Shown here one piece after another: positions 34,781 to 43,220 of a stretch of 64,000 bases of DNA (its first letter is position 1; each line of letters starts with the position of its first letter). The notes below the pieces were generated by a model that did not search any database, was not told where the DNA came from, and saw only the letters and a program-made list of their open reading frames with translations. The translations under genes and the position numbers were made by a program. The stretch covers positions 2,232,001-2,296,000 of the forward strand of contig NZ_JBAMHQ010000001.1 of the NCBI RefSeq assembly GCF_037081775.1, in the 5' to 3' direction. Source of the DNA: Haladaptatus sp. ZSTT2 (GTDB lineage: Archaea; Halobacteriota; Halobacteria; Halobacteriales; Halococcaceae).

Positions 34781-35905
34781 ATGTTTTCAGTTGCGTTCGT
34801 GGGAACGGGAGCAAAGCAAGAAGCCCCGGGTAAACAGGGTTTTGCGATGGCGTATCGCCACGCCGCGGCGTATGCCCGCCTCCCACAGTGTCGGTTGGTT
34901 GCCTGTGCTGATATCGTCCCGGAGAATGCCCGTGCGTTCGCAGATACGTTCGACATCACGGGCGTCTACGACGACTATGCCGCGATGCTCGACGCCGAGA
35001 ACCCGGACATTGTGAGCGTAGCCGTCCCGCCCGGCGCACACGCCCCAATCGTCATCGGGTGTGCCCGCCATCCCTCGGTGCAGGCCATCCACTGTGAGAA
35101 GCCGATGGCACTTACCTGGGGCGACTGCAAGGAGATGGTCGCCGTCTGCGAACAGGAGGGCGTCCAGCTCACCTTCAACCACCAGTACCGCTTTGGTAAG
35201 CCGTTTCGCCGCGCCAAAGAACTCCTTGACGCGGGCGACATCGGGAGCCTCCAGCGCATCGAATTTTCCGACAGAGACCTCTACGATACGGGCACCCACC
35301 TGTTCGACCTCGCCAACTACCTGACTGACAACTCGCCGGTCGAATGGGTGCTCTGTCAAATCGACTACTCAGAGGAGAATCGCTGGTTCGGCGCGCACAA
35401 CGAGAATCAGGGCCTCGCCCAGTGGAAGTACGCCTCCGGCGTCTACGGCCTCGCCGCCACCGGTTGGGGGCGCGACCTTGTCGGGTGTTATCTTCGGCTT
35501 GTGGGCACTCACGGCGTCATCGAAATCCGCGAGGGCAAGCCCGCGTTGTTCGTCCGCACGAGCGGCGAGTGGCAGGCAATCGACACCGACGGCGAAGGCA
35601 TCTACGGCCCGCCAAAGCAGGGGCGCGTCGGCGCGCTGCTCTCGCGGGTTGGCAGAGGCGACGAGCCACTCAGCTACATCGACCGGGCAATCGCGTCGGT
35701 GGTTGACTGCCTCGAAACCGGCCGCGACTGTGAACTCAGCGGTTCGCACGCACTCGCCGCAACCGAGGTCATCTTCGCGTGCTGGGAGTCTGCGCGGCGG
35801 CGGGGTCGCGTCACGCTCCCACTCACCATCGAGGACAACCCGCTTCAGGCGATGGTCGACGCTGGCGACTTACACCCCGAGCCAAACACCTCACCGACCG
35901 CATGA
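34781..35905 (+). CDS. Gfo/Idh/MocA-family oxidoreductase
   Basis: The 374-residue protein has an N-terminal NAD(P)-binding Rossmann domain (SVAFVGTGAKQEAPG, then VEMIxP-like VSVAVPPGAH), the catalytic lysine context HCEKPMALTWGDC (EKP about residues 106-108) and a C-terminal GFO domain. It would oxidise or reduce a nucleotide sugar. It leads a plus-strand pair with a GT2-like gene (ATGA overlap). The relation to the second Gfo/Idh gene at 59016 is functional only; they are not close copies. Confidence 0.88.
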   Translation: MFSVAFVGTGAKQEAPGKQGFAMAYRHAAAYARLPQCRLVACADIVPENARAFADTFDITGVYDDYAAMLDAENPDIVSVAVPPGAHAPIVIGCARHPSVQAIHCEKPMALTWGDCKEMVAVCEQEGVQLTFNHQYRFGKPFRRAKELLDAGDIGSLQRIEFSDRDLYDTGTHLFDLANYLTDNSPVEWVLCQIDYSEENRWFGAHNENQGLAQWKYASGVYGLAATGWGRDLVGCYLRLVGTHGVIEIREGKPALFVRTSGEWQAIDTDGEGIYGPPKQGRVGALLSRVGRGDEPLSYIDRAIASVVDCLETGRDCELSGSHALAATEVIFACWESARRRGRVTLPLTIEDNPLQAMVDAGDLHPEPNTSPTA

Positions 35906-36780
35906 GCGCTGTGACCACCTCGCTCGACGCCCGCTACGCCACTCACATCGAGTCGATAACTGACTACACCATCCCCGCACACGAGGTGCTCGCAACTGTG
36001 GTCGTCACCACCGCCGCGGCCAACCGCGACCTGCTTACGACGGTGCTCGACGCGCTCGACGCCCAGACCGAAACGGCCTACGACGTGATTGTCGTGGATC
36101 GAGGAACTGCGTGGAACCTGTCTTCACTCCTCGCCACGACCCACCGGGTCAGACTCGGCGTTCGGGTCAGAGACGAAACCAGCGCGGTGCTCGCTCACAA
36201 CATCGGCGCACAGCTCGCAACCGGGCCGTTGCTTATCTTCCTAGCTGACGATGCAGTGCCAGCGGCGACGTTCGTCGAAGCCCACCTGCGCGCCCACCGG
36301 GTGAACAACATCGTCGCCGCCCGCGGCCGCGTGCTCCCGCACACCGCCCACCTCTACAACGCGACCCAGCCCGCCTACGACCTCGGCTCCGTGCAGTTTT
36401 CGACGTATCTCGACCTCGCGGGAAACCTCTCGTTCGACCGCGACACCTTCCTGTCGCTCGGCGGGTTCGACGAACAGACCGCTGGACAAGCGGCGCTTGA
36501 TTGGACGCGCCGCGCGCTCGAAGCCGGAATCCCCCGAGAGAAATGCATCTACTATCCCGAGGCGGTCACCAGCCACGACTACGCCACCGACTTCTGGTCG
36601 TACCTCCACCGCCGTCGCCGCGATGCGAGGGTCACTGCCCCGGCGCCACCTCTCGATGCTGTGGTGGCCGAGTACGACGAGCGTCCGACGGTCGAACAGC
36701 CGCCGCTCGCCCGCCGCGACCGGCTAAAACTCCGGATTCTCACCACGCTCACCGAACCGCTCACTGTACGCACAACCTGA
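35902..36780 (+). CDS. Glycosyltransferase family 2-like protein
   Basis: The 292-residue protein has a GT-A type N-terminus (VLATVVVTTAAANRDLLTTV, then YDVIVVDRGT), an FLADDAVPAATF aspartate pair and a GGFDEQ motif of the GT2/galactosyltransferase type. It lacks a clear N-terminal PVYN signature, so donor and even activity are uncertain. The start overlaps the preceding gene stop (ATGA), which makes the Gfo/Idh gene and this one a unit. It ends in a basic stretch. Confidence 0.75.
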   Translation: MSAVTTSLDARYATHIESITDYTIPAHEVLATVVVTTAAANRDLLTTVLDALDAQTETAYDVIVVDRGTAWNLSSLLATTHRVRLGVRVRDETSAVLAHNIGAQLATGPLLIFLADDAVPAATFVEAHLRAHRVNNIVAARGRVLPHTAHLYNATQPAYDLGSVQFSTYLDLAGNLSFDRDTFLSLGGFDEQTAGQAALDWTRRALEAGIPREKCIYYPEAVTSHDYATDFWSYLHRRRRDARVTAPAPPLDAVVAEYDERPTVEQPPLARRDRLKLRILTTLTEPLTVRTT

Positions 36781-36811
36781 CGACGTTGATTTTTCGAGTG
36801 AGAAAAGCCGT

Positions 36812-37471
36812 TTAGAACAGGCCGAAGCCTGCGAGTTGCGAGAGCGCGAGGTGCGACCCTACGACGATACCGAAGATACCTGCCGTCGCTTTCAGATAGG
36901 TCGAAAACTGCGTGTCGAGGGTACGGCCCCAGAGGAAGGAGACGGCGGCCATCGTCACGACGGTGAGCGCGCTGAACGCGCCGAGGAAGGTGAGGGCGGT
37001 TTTGACCGTCGGCGCAGACGAGACGAGCGCGATGACGAGGATTCCGCTCCCGGCGACGCCGTGGAGGATGCCCACGAGAAACGAGTCGTCGTCTACGTGC
37101 TGGTGGTCGAAGCCAAGCGAGACGCCGCCGATTTGCAGGTGAGAGTGGACGGCTTTGCCGTGGCCGTGGGCGGCCACGTCGACGCTGCCGAGCGAATAGA
37201 GCATGCGCGCGCCGAGGAACACGAGGACGCCACCGACGACGAGTTCGAACAGACGGGTAATCGACTCGGGGAGATGGATGCCGAGGACGACGAACAGCAC
37301 GCCGAGCGCCAAAATGGGAAGCGAGTGGCCGAGTCCCCACGACGCACCGACGAACCCCGCCCGGTCGATGTCGTCTTCGACCAGCGTCGCCACCGCGGCG
37401 AGGTGGTCCGTTTCGAGTGCGTGACGGACGCCGAGAACCGCACCCGCGGCGGCCGCTGAGAGAAGTGCCAT
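36812..37471 (-). CDS. Nickel/cobalt transporter-like membrane protein (NicO/HupE type)
   Basis: The 219-residue protein has six to seven helices. RHALETDHLAAVATL carries the HX4DH motif of nickel-cobalt permeases and LGHSLPILALG resembles their second motif. A histidine-rich loop (HGHGKAVHSHLQIGG) could bind metal. Nickel or cobalt uptake or efflux is the likely role. It is an outlier in the glycan locus and has its own TATA box (37493-37501) at leaderless distance from the ATG at 37471. Confidence 0.78.
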   Translation of the reverse strand: MALLSAAAAGAVLGVRHALETDHLAAVATLVEDDIDRAGFVGASWGLGHSLPILALGVLFVVLGIHLPESITRLFELVVGGVLVFLGARMLYSLGSVDVAAHGHGKAVHSHLQIGGVSLGFDHQHVDDDSFLVGILHGVAGSGILVIALVSSAPTVKTALTFLGAFSALTVVTMAAVSFLWGRTLDTQFSTYLKATAGIFGIVVGSHLALSQLAGFGLF

Positions 37472-37492
37472 GTCAAAACGTTTTGGCAGCAC

Positions 37493-37501
37493 TAATTATA
37501 T
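37493..37501 (-). promoter_or_regulatory. TATA box of the NicO-like gene
   Basis: ATATAATTA in gene orientation ends 21 bases before the ATG at 37471. It is a canonical TATA, unlike the TAACAA elements of neighbouring glycan genes. Confidence 0.55.
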
Positions 37502-37519
37502 GTGCTGATACGGCCGCGT

Positions 37520-38767
37520 TCAGTCGTCTGCGACGCCCTGGTCGCCGCCTTCGTTGTACCACACGTCGACGTGACGCTCTGGCTCGTAGGGCTTACCGAC
37601 GATGTCGAGGCGGCCGTCGTTGTTCAAGTCGACGACCTTCGCCTCGTGGGTCGGAATGCCCTCTGCGATGAGTTCCGCCTCGAACGTGCCGTCGCCGTTG
37701 TTGTGGAAGATGAACTGGCGCGGGTTCGCGTGCTCACCAAGACCCATCTCGGCCACGTAGATGTCGAGACGGCCGTCGCCATCGATGTCCGCGACCTGCA
37801 GGCTGTGGGGGCAGAACAGGTCTTCGTGGAGGAAGGTCGCCTCCCACGTCGGGGGGTCGAGGATGGCCACACGCCCGGCGTGCGTGCCGTAGGTAGGCGA
37901 ATCCCCCTCTGCGAGGATAATCTCTAGCTCGCCGTCGTCGTCGATGTCTGCGACGGCGGTGCGGGTGTAGTCCCAGCCCGGCGAAATCTCCTCGTGCTGC
38001 CAGTTTCCACCCGTTTCGTCCGGCTGCGAGAAGATGTGTGGCCCGGCGACCACTTCGGTTTCGCCGTCGCCGTCTATGTCCACCGCGACGAGGCCTTCGA
38101 TGGCCAGCCCTTCTGCGATGACGTGGAGATTTTCTTCCGGCCACGGCGACTGGGTGGGGTCGTCTGGCACGTCGTAGTAGAAGATGACCTTGCTCTCTTG
38201 TGAGAGGCCGATAACCTCGTTTTCGCCGTCGTCGTCCACATCTGCGACGGCGATGTCGTGGTACTTGTCGTACTTGTCGTGAATCAGGTGTTCTGTCCAC
38301 GGCGCTGTGGGGTCTTCTGGCTGTTCGAGCCAGAACAGTTTGGTACCGCGATAGCCCTGTCCGACGACCAAATCGACACGTCCGTCGCCGTTTATGTCGC
38401 CAAGCGCGTTGCCGAACACGTACAAATCCGGAGAGGTGGAGAGTTTGTGGCGCGTCCACCCCGGATTCTCGTACCAGAAGATGCTCGTCTCTTTCAATCC
38501 GAGCATGTCTTTTACGCCCGCGAGATTCGGGAGGTTGCTGTACTTGCCGCGAATCTTCAGATTCTTCATCGCGCCCATTCCGCCGACGATAACGTCCTGA
38601 TAGCCGTTGCCGGTCAGGTCGGTCGTGAGGCAGATGCCGAGGCGGGTACACGGCGGACTGGGGTCGATGGTTTCGTGGCGAAACTCCATTGGCGGTGAGA
38701 CGTGGCGGTACGGGTTTGTAAGCGACTGCTTAATCGACAGGTTCGCCGTAACCGGCCCGCTCGTCAC
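37520..38767 (-). CDS. FG-GAP/VCBS repeat protein, seven-bladed propeller
   Basis: The 415-residue protein contains seven acidic calcium-binding loops of the FG-GAP type: DLTGNGYQD, DINGDGRVD, DVDDDGENE, DIDGDGETE, DIDDDGELE, DIDGDGRLD and DLNNDGRLD. Seven such loops fit a seven-bladed beta-propeller. There is no signal peptide or anchor. The start is a GTG whose bases overlap the stop of the upstream flippase gene (GTGA), so the two are coupled. An intracellular ATG at 38689 is an alternative start. Its role in glycan export is unknown. Confidence 0.78.
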   Translation of the reverse strand: MTSGPVTANLSIKQSLTNPYRHVSPPMEFRHETIDPSPPCTRLGICLTTDLTGNGYQDVIVGGMGAMKNLKIRGKYSNLPNLAGVKDMLGLKETSIFWYENPGWTRHKLSTSPDLYVFGNALGDINGDGRVDLVVGQGYRGTKLFWLEQPEDPTAPWTEHLIHDKYDKYHDIAVADVDDDGENEVIGLSQESKVIFYYDVPDDPTQSPWPEENLHVIAEGLAIEGLVAVDIDGDGETEVVAGPHIFSQPDETGGNWQHEEISPGWDYTRTAVADIDDDGELEIILAEGDSPTYGTHAGRVAILDPPTWEATFLHEDLFCPHSLQVADIDGDGRLDIYVAEMGLGEHANPRQFIFHNNGDGTFEAELIAEGIPTHEAKVVDLNNDGRLDIVGKPYEPERHVDVWYNEGGDQGVADD

Positions 38768-40263
38768 CCCTTAACGACGTTCCCAATCGTCCGGAGGTTC
38801 TTCCCAAGCCCCCAGCCAAAGCGCGTCATGAGGACGAGTACAATCGCGCCGTAGACGGCAGCGCCGACGAGCACGAGGACGACGAATTCGAGCAACGGTG
38901 GAAGTGTGAGGACCGATTGGGCGGCCCAAACCACCCCTCCCATCGAGAGACTTGCGATGAGCGGATAGGCAATCTCGCGGAAGAAACGAGCGTAGGTGGT
39001 TTCGACGGTTTTCACGACCAGATAGATGTCGAGCGGGACGGAGGGGACGAGGTACGTTGCGACCACTGCGCCTGCGGTGCCCACGATGCCAAACTGGAGC
39101 GTGGCGGGGATGATGATGAGCGCGAGGAAGATGGTGCGCAGCGTCGAAACCTTCGTCGCGTAGTCGGGGTGCCCGCGCGCCTGCCAGACCGGGCCGAAGG
39201 TCATGTTCATCGAGACGAGGAAGGCGTACACGCCGATGAGTTGGATGGGGACGATGATGGGTTCCCACACCGGGCCGAGGAAGGCGATGACGAACGTCGG
39301 AGCCACCGCGACGATGCCCACCGCGAGCGGGAACGAGACGGCGGTTGACACCTGAATCATCTGGAAAAACGCCTCTCGCAAGGCGGGAACGTCGTCCTGC
39401 AATTTCGAATAGCTCGGGAACGCCACCGACGAAATCACGGCGGCGATTTCCGTGGCCGGAGCCATCGCAAACTGATAGGCGAGCTGGTAGAATCCGAGCG
39501 ACGTGGCGTTCAACAGCCAGCCAACGACCGCGTCGTCACCCTGGCTGTAGAGGAAGGTGATGATGCCGCCGCCGGTCACCCACTTGCCGTAGCCGAACAG
39601 TTCGCGGGCGGCGGGCAGGTCGAAGGCGAGTGAGGGGCGGAAGTCGTGAGCGACGTAGGAGACGACGAGCCGGGCCGCATCAGCGAGCACGTAGCCAAGG
39701 ACGAGCGCCCAGACCGAGCCGTAGGCGACGGCGATGGCGACGGCCACGACGAAGTTGGTGAGCGACCCCGACAGCTGGTAGACGAGCTGTTTGTGGAACT
39801 CGAGATTCTTCTGGAAGTAGATGACACCCGGATTGCGAATCCCCGTGAGGAGCGGCGAAATCGCCACTACCTGCAAAATCGGGAGTGCGCGCGGTTCGTG
39901 AAACAGGGCTGCGACGAACGGGGCGACCGCAAACGTCACCACCGCGAGGATGAGCCCTCGTGTGATCTCCATGCTCCAGGCTGTGTTGAGATAGTGGTCG
40001 ACGTCGTCCTCGCGCTGGTAGATGAGCGCCTGATTCAAGCCCAAATTCGAGAGGCGGCGAAGCGCTGTCGCCGTGAGCAGCGCAATTCCCATCAGCCCGA
40101 AGTCGGCCGGTTCGAGCAGGCGCGCGAGGATGATGAGCAACACGAGTTGCAGGCCCCTGTCGGTGAGATTCGACAGCGTCACCCAGATGCCGCCTTTGAT
40201 GGTTTTGTCCGCCAGCGAGTCGCCGGGCAACAGCCGGCGGATAAGCCCGCGTGCGCGACTCAT
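38764..40263 (-). CDS. Polysaccharide flippase (MOP/Wzx-like)
   Basis: The 499-residue protein has twelve to fourteen helices with the IKGGIWVTLSNLTDRGLQLV start of the MOP flippase family and long hydrophobic segments up to residue 480. It should move lipid-linked glycan units across the membrane. The start is the ATG at 40263. It is followed by the FG-GAP protein, overlapping it by four bases. It is divergent from a GT2 gene at 40506. A TAACAA element lies 87 bases upstream. Confidence 0.88.
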   Translation of the reverse strand: MSRARGLIRRLLPGDSLADKTIKGGIWVTLSNLTDRGLQLVLLIILARLLEPADFGLMGIALLTATALRRLSNLGLNQALIYQREDDVDHYLNTAWSMEITRGLILAVVTFAVAPFVAALFHEPRALPILQVVAISPLLTGIRNPGVIYFQKNLEFHKQLVYQLSGSLTNFVVAVAIAVAYGSVWALVLGYVLADAARLVVSYVAHDFRPSLAFDLPAARELFGYGKWVTGGGIITFLYSQGDDAVVGWLLNATSLGFYQLAYQFAMAPATEIAAVISSVAFPSYSKLQDDVPALREAFFQMIQVSTAVSFPLAVGIVAVAPTFVIAFLGPVWEPIIVPIQLIGVYAFLVSMNMTFGPVWQARGHPDYATKVSTLRTIFLALIIIPATLQFGIVGTAGAVVATYLVPSVPLDIYLVVKTVETTYARFFREIAYPLIASLSMGGVVWAAQSVLTLPPLLEFVVLVLVGAAVYGAIVLVLMTRFGWGLGKNLRTIGNVVKG

Positions 40264-40350
40264 CGTCCACGCCCTCGCTTACTTGTCGGTGACACTGCCC
40301 TCAAAACACGCGACTCGCTCATTGGGACGTAGATGGGTCACGTTCAGCAA

Positions 40351-40356
40351 TTGTTA
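40351..40356 (-). promoter_or_regulatory. TAACAA promoter-like element (flippase)
   Basis: TAACAAT in gene orientation, 87 bases before the flippase start. The sequence is part of a TGTTATAACA palindrome. The longer distance implies a leader. Confidence 0.4.
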
Positions 40357-40474
40357 TAACAGAGTTAATGAGAAAACGGCGTCCCTATTCGCAGTCGCGG
40401 CGGGCTGCGATTCCTTCCGAATCCGGCGTGCAGTCTCGCAATTGTGTCTCCCGGGCGACGTGACAGGCGCGGGC

Positions 40475-40480
40475 TAACAA
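40475..40480 (+). promoter_or_regulatory. TAACAA promoter-like element (GT2 gene)
   Basis: TAACAAT at 25 bases before the ATG at 40506, inside GGGCTAACAATGTAGCC. A Shine-Dalgarno GGAG follows near the start. Confidence 0.5.
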
Positions 40481-40505
40481 TGTAGCCACCGGGCAAAGGA
40501 GTAGT

Positions 40506-41474
40506 ATGACCGGTCGGGAAACAGAGCCGTTGGTGAGCGTCGTTGTCCCGACGTTTAACCGACCAGCGGCGCTCAGAGCGGCCGCAGAGAGCGTCAACGC
40601 CCAAACCTACGATTCGATTCAACTTATCGTCGTAGACGACTCGACGACGCCCGCAGAAGCCGCTCTCACGGGTCTCGACTTGGATGCCATCGCGGAGATT
40701 CACTTCATCCGATCTGCGAACCCACAGGGCGCGGCCGCCGCGCGCAATCGCGGTATCGCCGCCGCAGACGGTGCGTACGTTGCCTTCCTCGATGACGACG
40801 ACCGATGGGACCCGGAGAAAATCGAGAAACAGGTCGAAGCCTTCGAGACGGCGGCTGCCGACGTTGGCGTGGTCTACACCGGCCAGCGCTACGTCGATGG
40901 GGCTGGGAACACGACGACGATTCGGACGCCGACCACGCAGGGGTGGGTCACCGAACAACTGCTCGCAGGCGCGCCACTCGCCCCGTTCTCGACGGTGATG
41001 GTGCGCGCGGCGGCCATCGAGGACGCCGGGACGATAGACGAACGCTTCCCCATCTGGGAAGACCGCGAGTGGTATCTCCGGCTTTCGACGGTGTGTCAGT
41101 TCCTCGCCGTTCCAGAACCGCTCGTCATCCGCACGATGGGCGACCACGGCCAGTTGTCGAGCGACTTCGCCCGGATTCAAGACGTGTCCTACCCCTTGTT
41201 TCTCGACACCCACGCGCCACTCGCGGCGTCCTACGGGATGGAACGCCAATTCGAGGCGTCGATGGCGCGAATGCTCGCCGTCGCCGCCCTCGACACTGGC
41301 CACTACGCGGCTGCGCGTCGGGCTTCGATGCGGGCAATTCGAGCCGAGCCAACGAACAAAACGGCGTGGGTGTATCTCGTGCTCTCGCTCGGCGGTCGCG
41401 TCACCTACCGACTCGCGCAGTCGGTCAAACGCCGAATTTCGACGGCTCAGGCTTCGAACAGCACGTCGCCGTAA
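40506..41474 (+). CDS. Glycosyltransferase family 2
   Basis: The 322-residue enzyme has the GT2 N-terminus LVSVVVPTFNRPAALRAAAE, the AAARNRGIAAADGAYVAFLD segment with the DDDDR aspartates that bind donor and metal, and a soluble C-terminus. AAAGGAG sits seven bases upstream of the ATG at 40506. Its end overlaps the convergent beta-helix gene (41447) by 28 bases, which is unusual for two real genes. Substrates are unknown. Confidence 0.88.
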   Translation: MTGRETEPLVSVVVPTFNRPAALRAAAESVNAQTYDSIQLIVVDDSTTPAEAALTGLDLDAIAEIHFIRSANPQGAAAARNRGIAAADGAYVAFLDDDDRWDPEKIEKQVEAFETAAADVGVVYTGQRYVDGAGNTTTIRTPTTQGWVTEQLLAGAPLAPFSTVMVRAAAIEDAGTIDERFPIWEDREWYLRLSTVCQFLAVPEPLVIRTMGDHGQLSSDFARIQDVSYPLFLDTHAPLAASYGMERQFEASMARMLAVAALDTGHYAAARRASMRAIRAEPTNKTAWVYLVLSLGGRVTYRLAQSVKRRISTAQASNSTSP

Positions 41475-43120
41475 ACCCGAACGGTCGGCTCGGAACTGGC
41501 GTCTGCTCTGATATCGGCAATTCTGATGACTGACTCGTGGGTGCCGCTCACGTACGGCGGTGCGGCGGTGACGATGCACGTATCCGATAGCTCGGCTGCG
41601 AGTTCGTGGAGCACGGGGATGGCTTCGATCACGAGTTCCTGTGAGCTGAGCTGTGGGAGGTCGTCAAGTTCGAGAAGACACTGCCCGTCCGCGAGACCGC
41701 TGTACTGTATCGTGATGGGATAGCGCCCGGCGTCGATTGTACCGCCGTCGATGAGACAACCGACCGTGTCGATGAAGCGAATCCCATTGCGCCCCGCGCC
41801 CGGCTGTTCGATGGTGCAGTTGCTGATGACCGAATCGGTGCCACCTTCGATGCGGATGGCCTCGCCGCCGCGTGCTGTGCCCGTGATGGTGACGTTATCG
41901 AGCGAAATCCAGTGTGGCTCCGGCGGGATTTGTTGGTAGGGTCGCCACGGCAATTCACCGGGCTTCGCCCGCCGTATCGCGGGCGTGTCGTCTAAGTCAC
42001 ACACGATGGTCGTGTCTTTGACGATCATGCTCCGGCCCTGTGGCGAGAGTTCGATGAGCGACTGGGATTTCGGTGAGTCGCGGGCGAGCACGGTGCAGTT
42101 TCGAATCTCCGCGCCCGGTTCGATGGCCGGAACGTTGAGTTGGACGCCGGTTTCGACCACGATTGCGCGGGTGTTAAAGCCCGTCTCGGTGGTTTCGAGT
42201 GGCGGGCCGGTGTACTTGCTGAGGTCGATTTCGATGGTGCAGTTTTCCGCGTAACTGCCTTTCCCGCCGAGGCGAATGCTCGACGCGTTGTTGTTGAGAA
42301 AGTACGAATCGACGATTTGCACCTTTCCCGGCGTGCGCGAGGTGTAACAGGCGTTGTTCCCGAACTCGCGGAAATCGCACTCCTCGATGCGAATGGTGCC
42401 CTTGTTGTCCCAGCCAACCCACACCGCGATTCGCCCGTTACCGTTCACGTAGGCGTCGATGCGCGAGCCCTGTTTCGAGACGGCTCTGCGGAGCGTGCCG
42501 ACGCCGTCTGGGTCACTGACCGAGAGGAGAAACGCGCTCACCTGCCCGCTAATGGTATCGACGCCTCTGCCGAGGTACTCCACGTCCTCTACGTGAAACC
42601 GACTTCGCGCTTGGATGCGGATGCCTGCGGTCGTGTCGGGCGCAGAGAGGTCGATGTCGATGTTCTCGATGACGATTTCGTCGTGGACGCCGCCGTTGGT
42701 GTCGAGCAGGATGCTGTCGAAGCCAGTCGGGGGAACGAACGTCACGTCACCCTCTCCGAGCAAGCCAACGGTGTCGGCCTCGAACATAAACCGTCCATCC
42801 AACTGGTAGCGTCCTTCCGGCACGCGAATGAGCGTGCCCGCCGTCGCCGCAGTCGTGAGCAGCGCGTTGATTGGCTCGGTTCCGGTCGGGTCGGCTCCGA
42901 GGTCTGCGACGAGGTCTACGTCGCGGGAAAACTGGATGCCGTGGCGAAGCAACTCGGGCGGGCCCGCTGGCGTCTGCGTCGGGGTTTCTGTCGGTGTTTC
43001 GGTGGGCGTCTCGGTCGTCGTTGGCGTCGGCTCCTGTCTGACCTGACAGCCCGCAAGCCCGCCCAGCGCAGCCGCTCCGAGGGCGGTAAGATAGCGTCGT
43101 CTGGACGTGGGCGGGCCCAT
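41447..43120 (-). CDS. Secreted lipoprotein with right-handed parallel beta-helix
   Basis: The 557-residue protein begins with a twin-arginine lipoprotein signal (TSRRRYLTALGAAALGGLAGC, lipobox cysteine C25; only part quoted), then a Pro-Thr-Glu linker (TPTETPTETPTQTP). The rest is a beta-helix solenoid starting at RHGIQFSRDVDLVADLG and built of strand repeats, like pectate lyases and depolymerases. It is paralogous to the protein at 43221-45779. It may trim or bind the glycan at the surface. The longer frame upstream is not used. A TAACAA element is 26 bases upstream. Confidence 0.82.
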   Translation of the reverse strand: MGPPTSRRRYLTALGAAALGGLAGCQVRQEPTPTTTETPTETPTETPTQTPAGPPELLRHGIQFSRDVDLVADLGADPTGTEPINALLTTAATAGTLIRVPEGRYQLDGRFMFEADTVGLLGEGDVTFVPPTGFDSILLDTNGGVHDEIVIENIDIDLSAPDTTAGIRIQARSRFHVEDVEYLGRGVDTISGQVSAFLLSVSDPDGVGTLRRAVSKQGSRIDAYVNGNGRIAVWVGWDNKGTIRIEECDFREFGNNACYTSRTPGKVQIVDSYFLNNNASSIRLGGKGSYAENCTIEIDLSKYTGPPLETTETGFNTRAIVVETGVQLNVPAIEPGAEIRNCTVLARDSPKSQSLIELSPQGRSMIVKDTTIVCDLDDTPAIRRAKPGELPWRPYQQIPPEPHWISLDNVTITGTARGGEAIRIEGGTDSVISNCTIEQPGAGRNGIRFIDTVGCLIDGGTIDAGRYPITIQYSGLADGQCLLELDDLPQLSSQELVIEAIPVLHELAAELSDTCIVTAAPPYVSGTHESVIRIADIRADASSEPTVRVYGDVLFEA

Positions 43121-43146
43121 TACCGACAAAAGACGACAGAAACGTA

Positions 43147-43152
43147 TTGTTA
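43147..43152 (-). promoter_or_regulatory. TAACAA promoter-like element (beta-helix lipoprotein)
   Basis: TAACAAT in gene orientation, with TA in front (GGTATAACAATACG), ending 26 bases before the ATG at 43120. Confidence 0.5.
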
Positions 43153-43220
43153 TACCGCGATTACCGCGAGAAACCGGGATGTTCAGGGGGCGGGCGTGTG
43201 GCGCAAACTGGCTGGAGGAG

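Noticed and set aside
42985-43030. Short repeated units that look like a repeat array
   Set aside because: They encode the TPTETPTETP linker of the secreted lipoprotein, so they are codon-level repeats and not a CRISPR or tandem-repeat locus.
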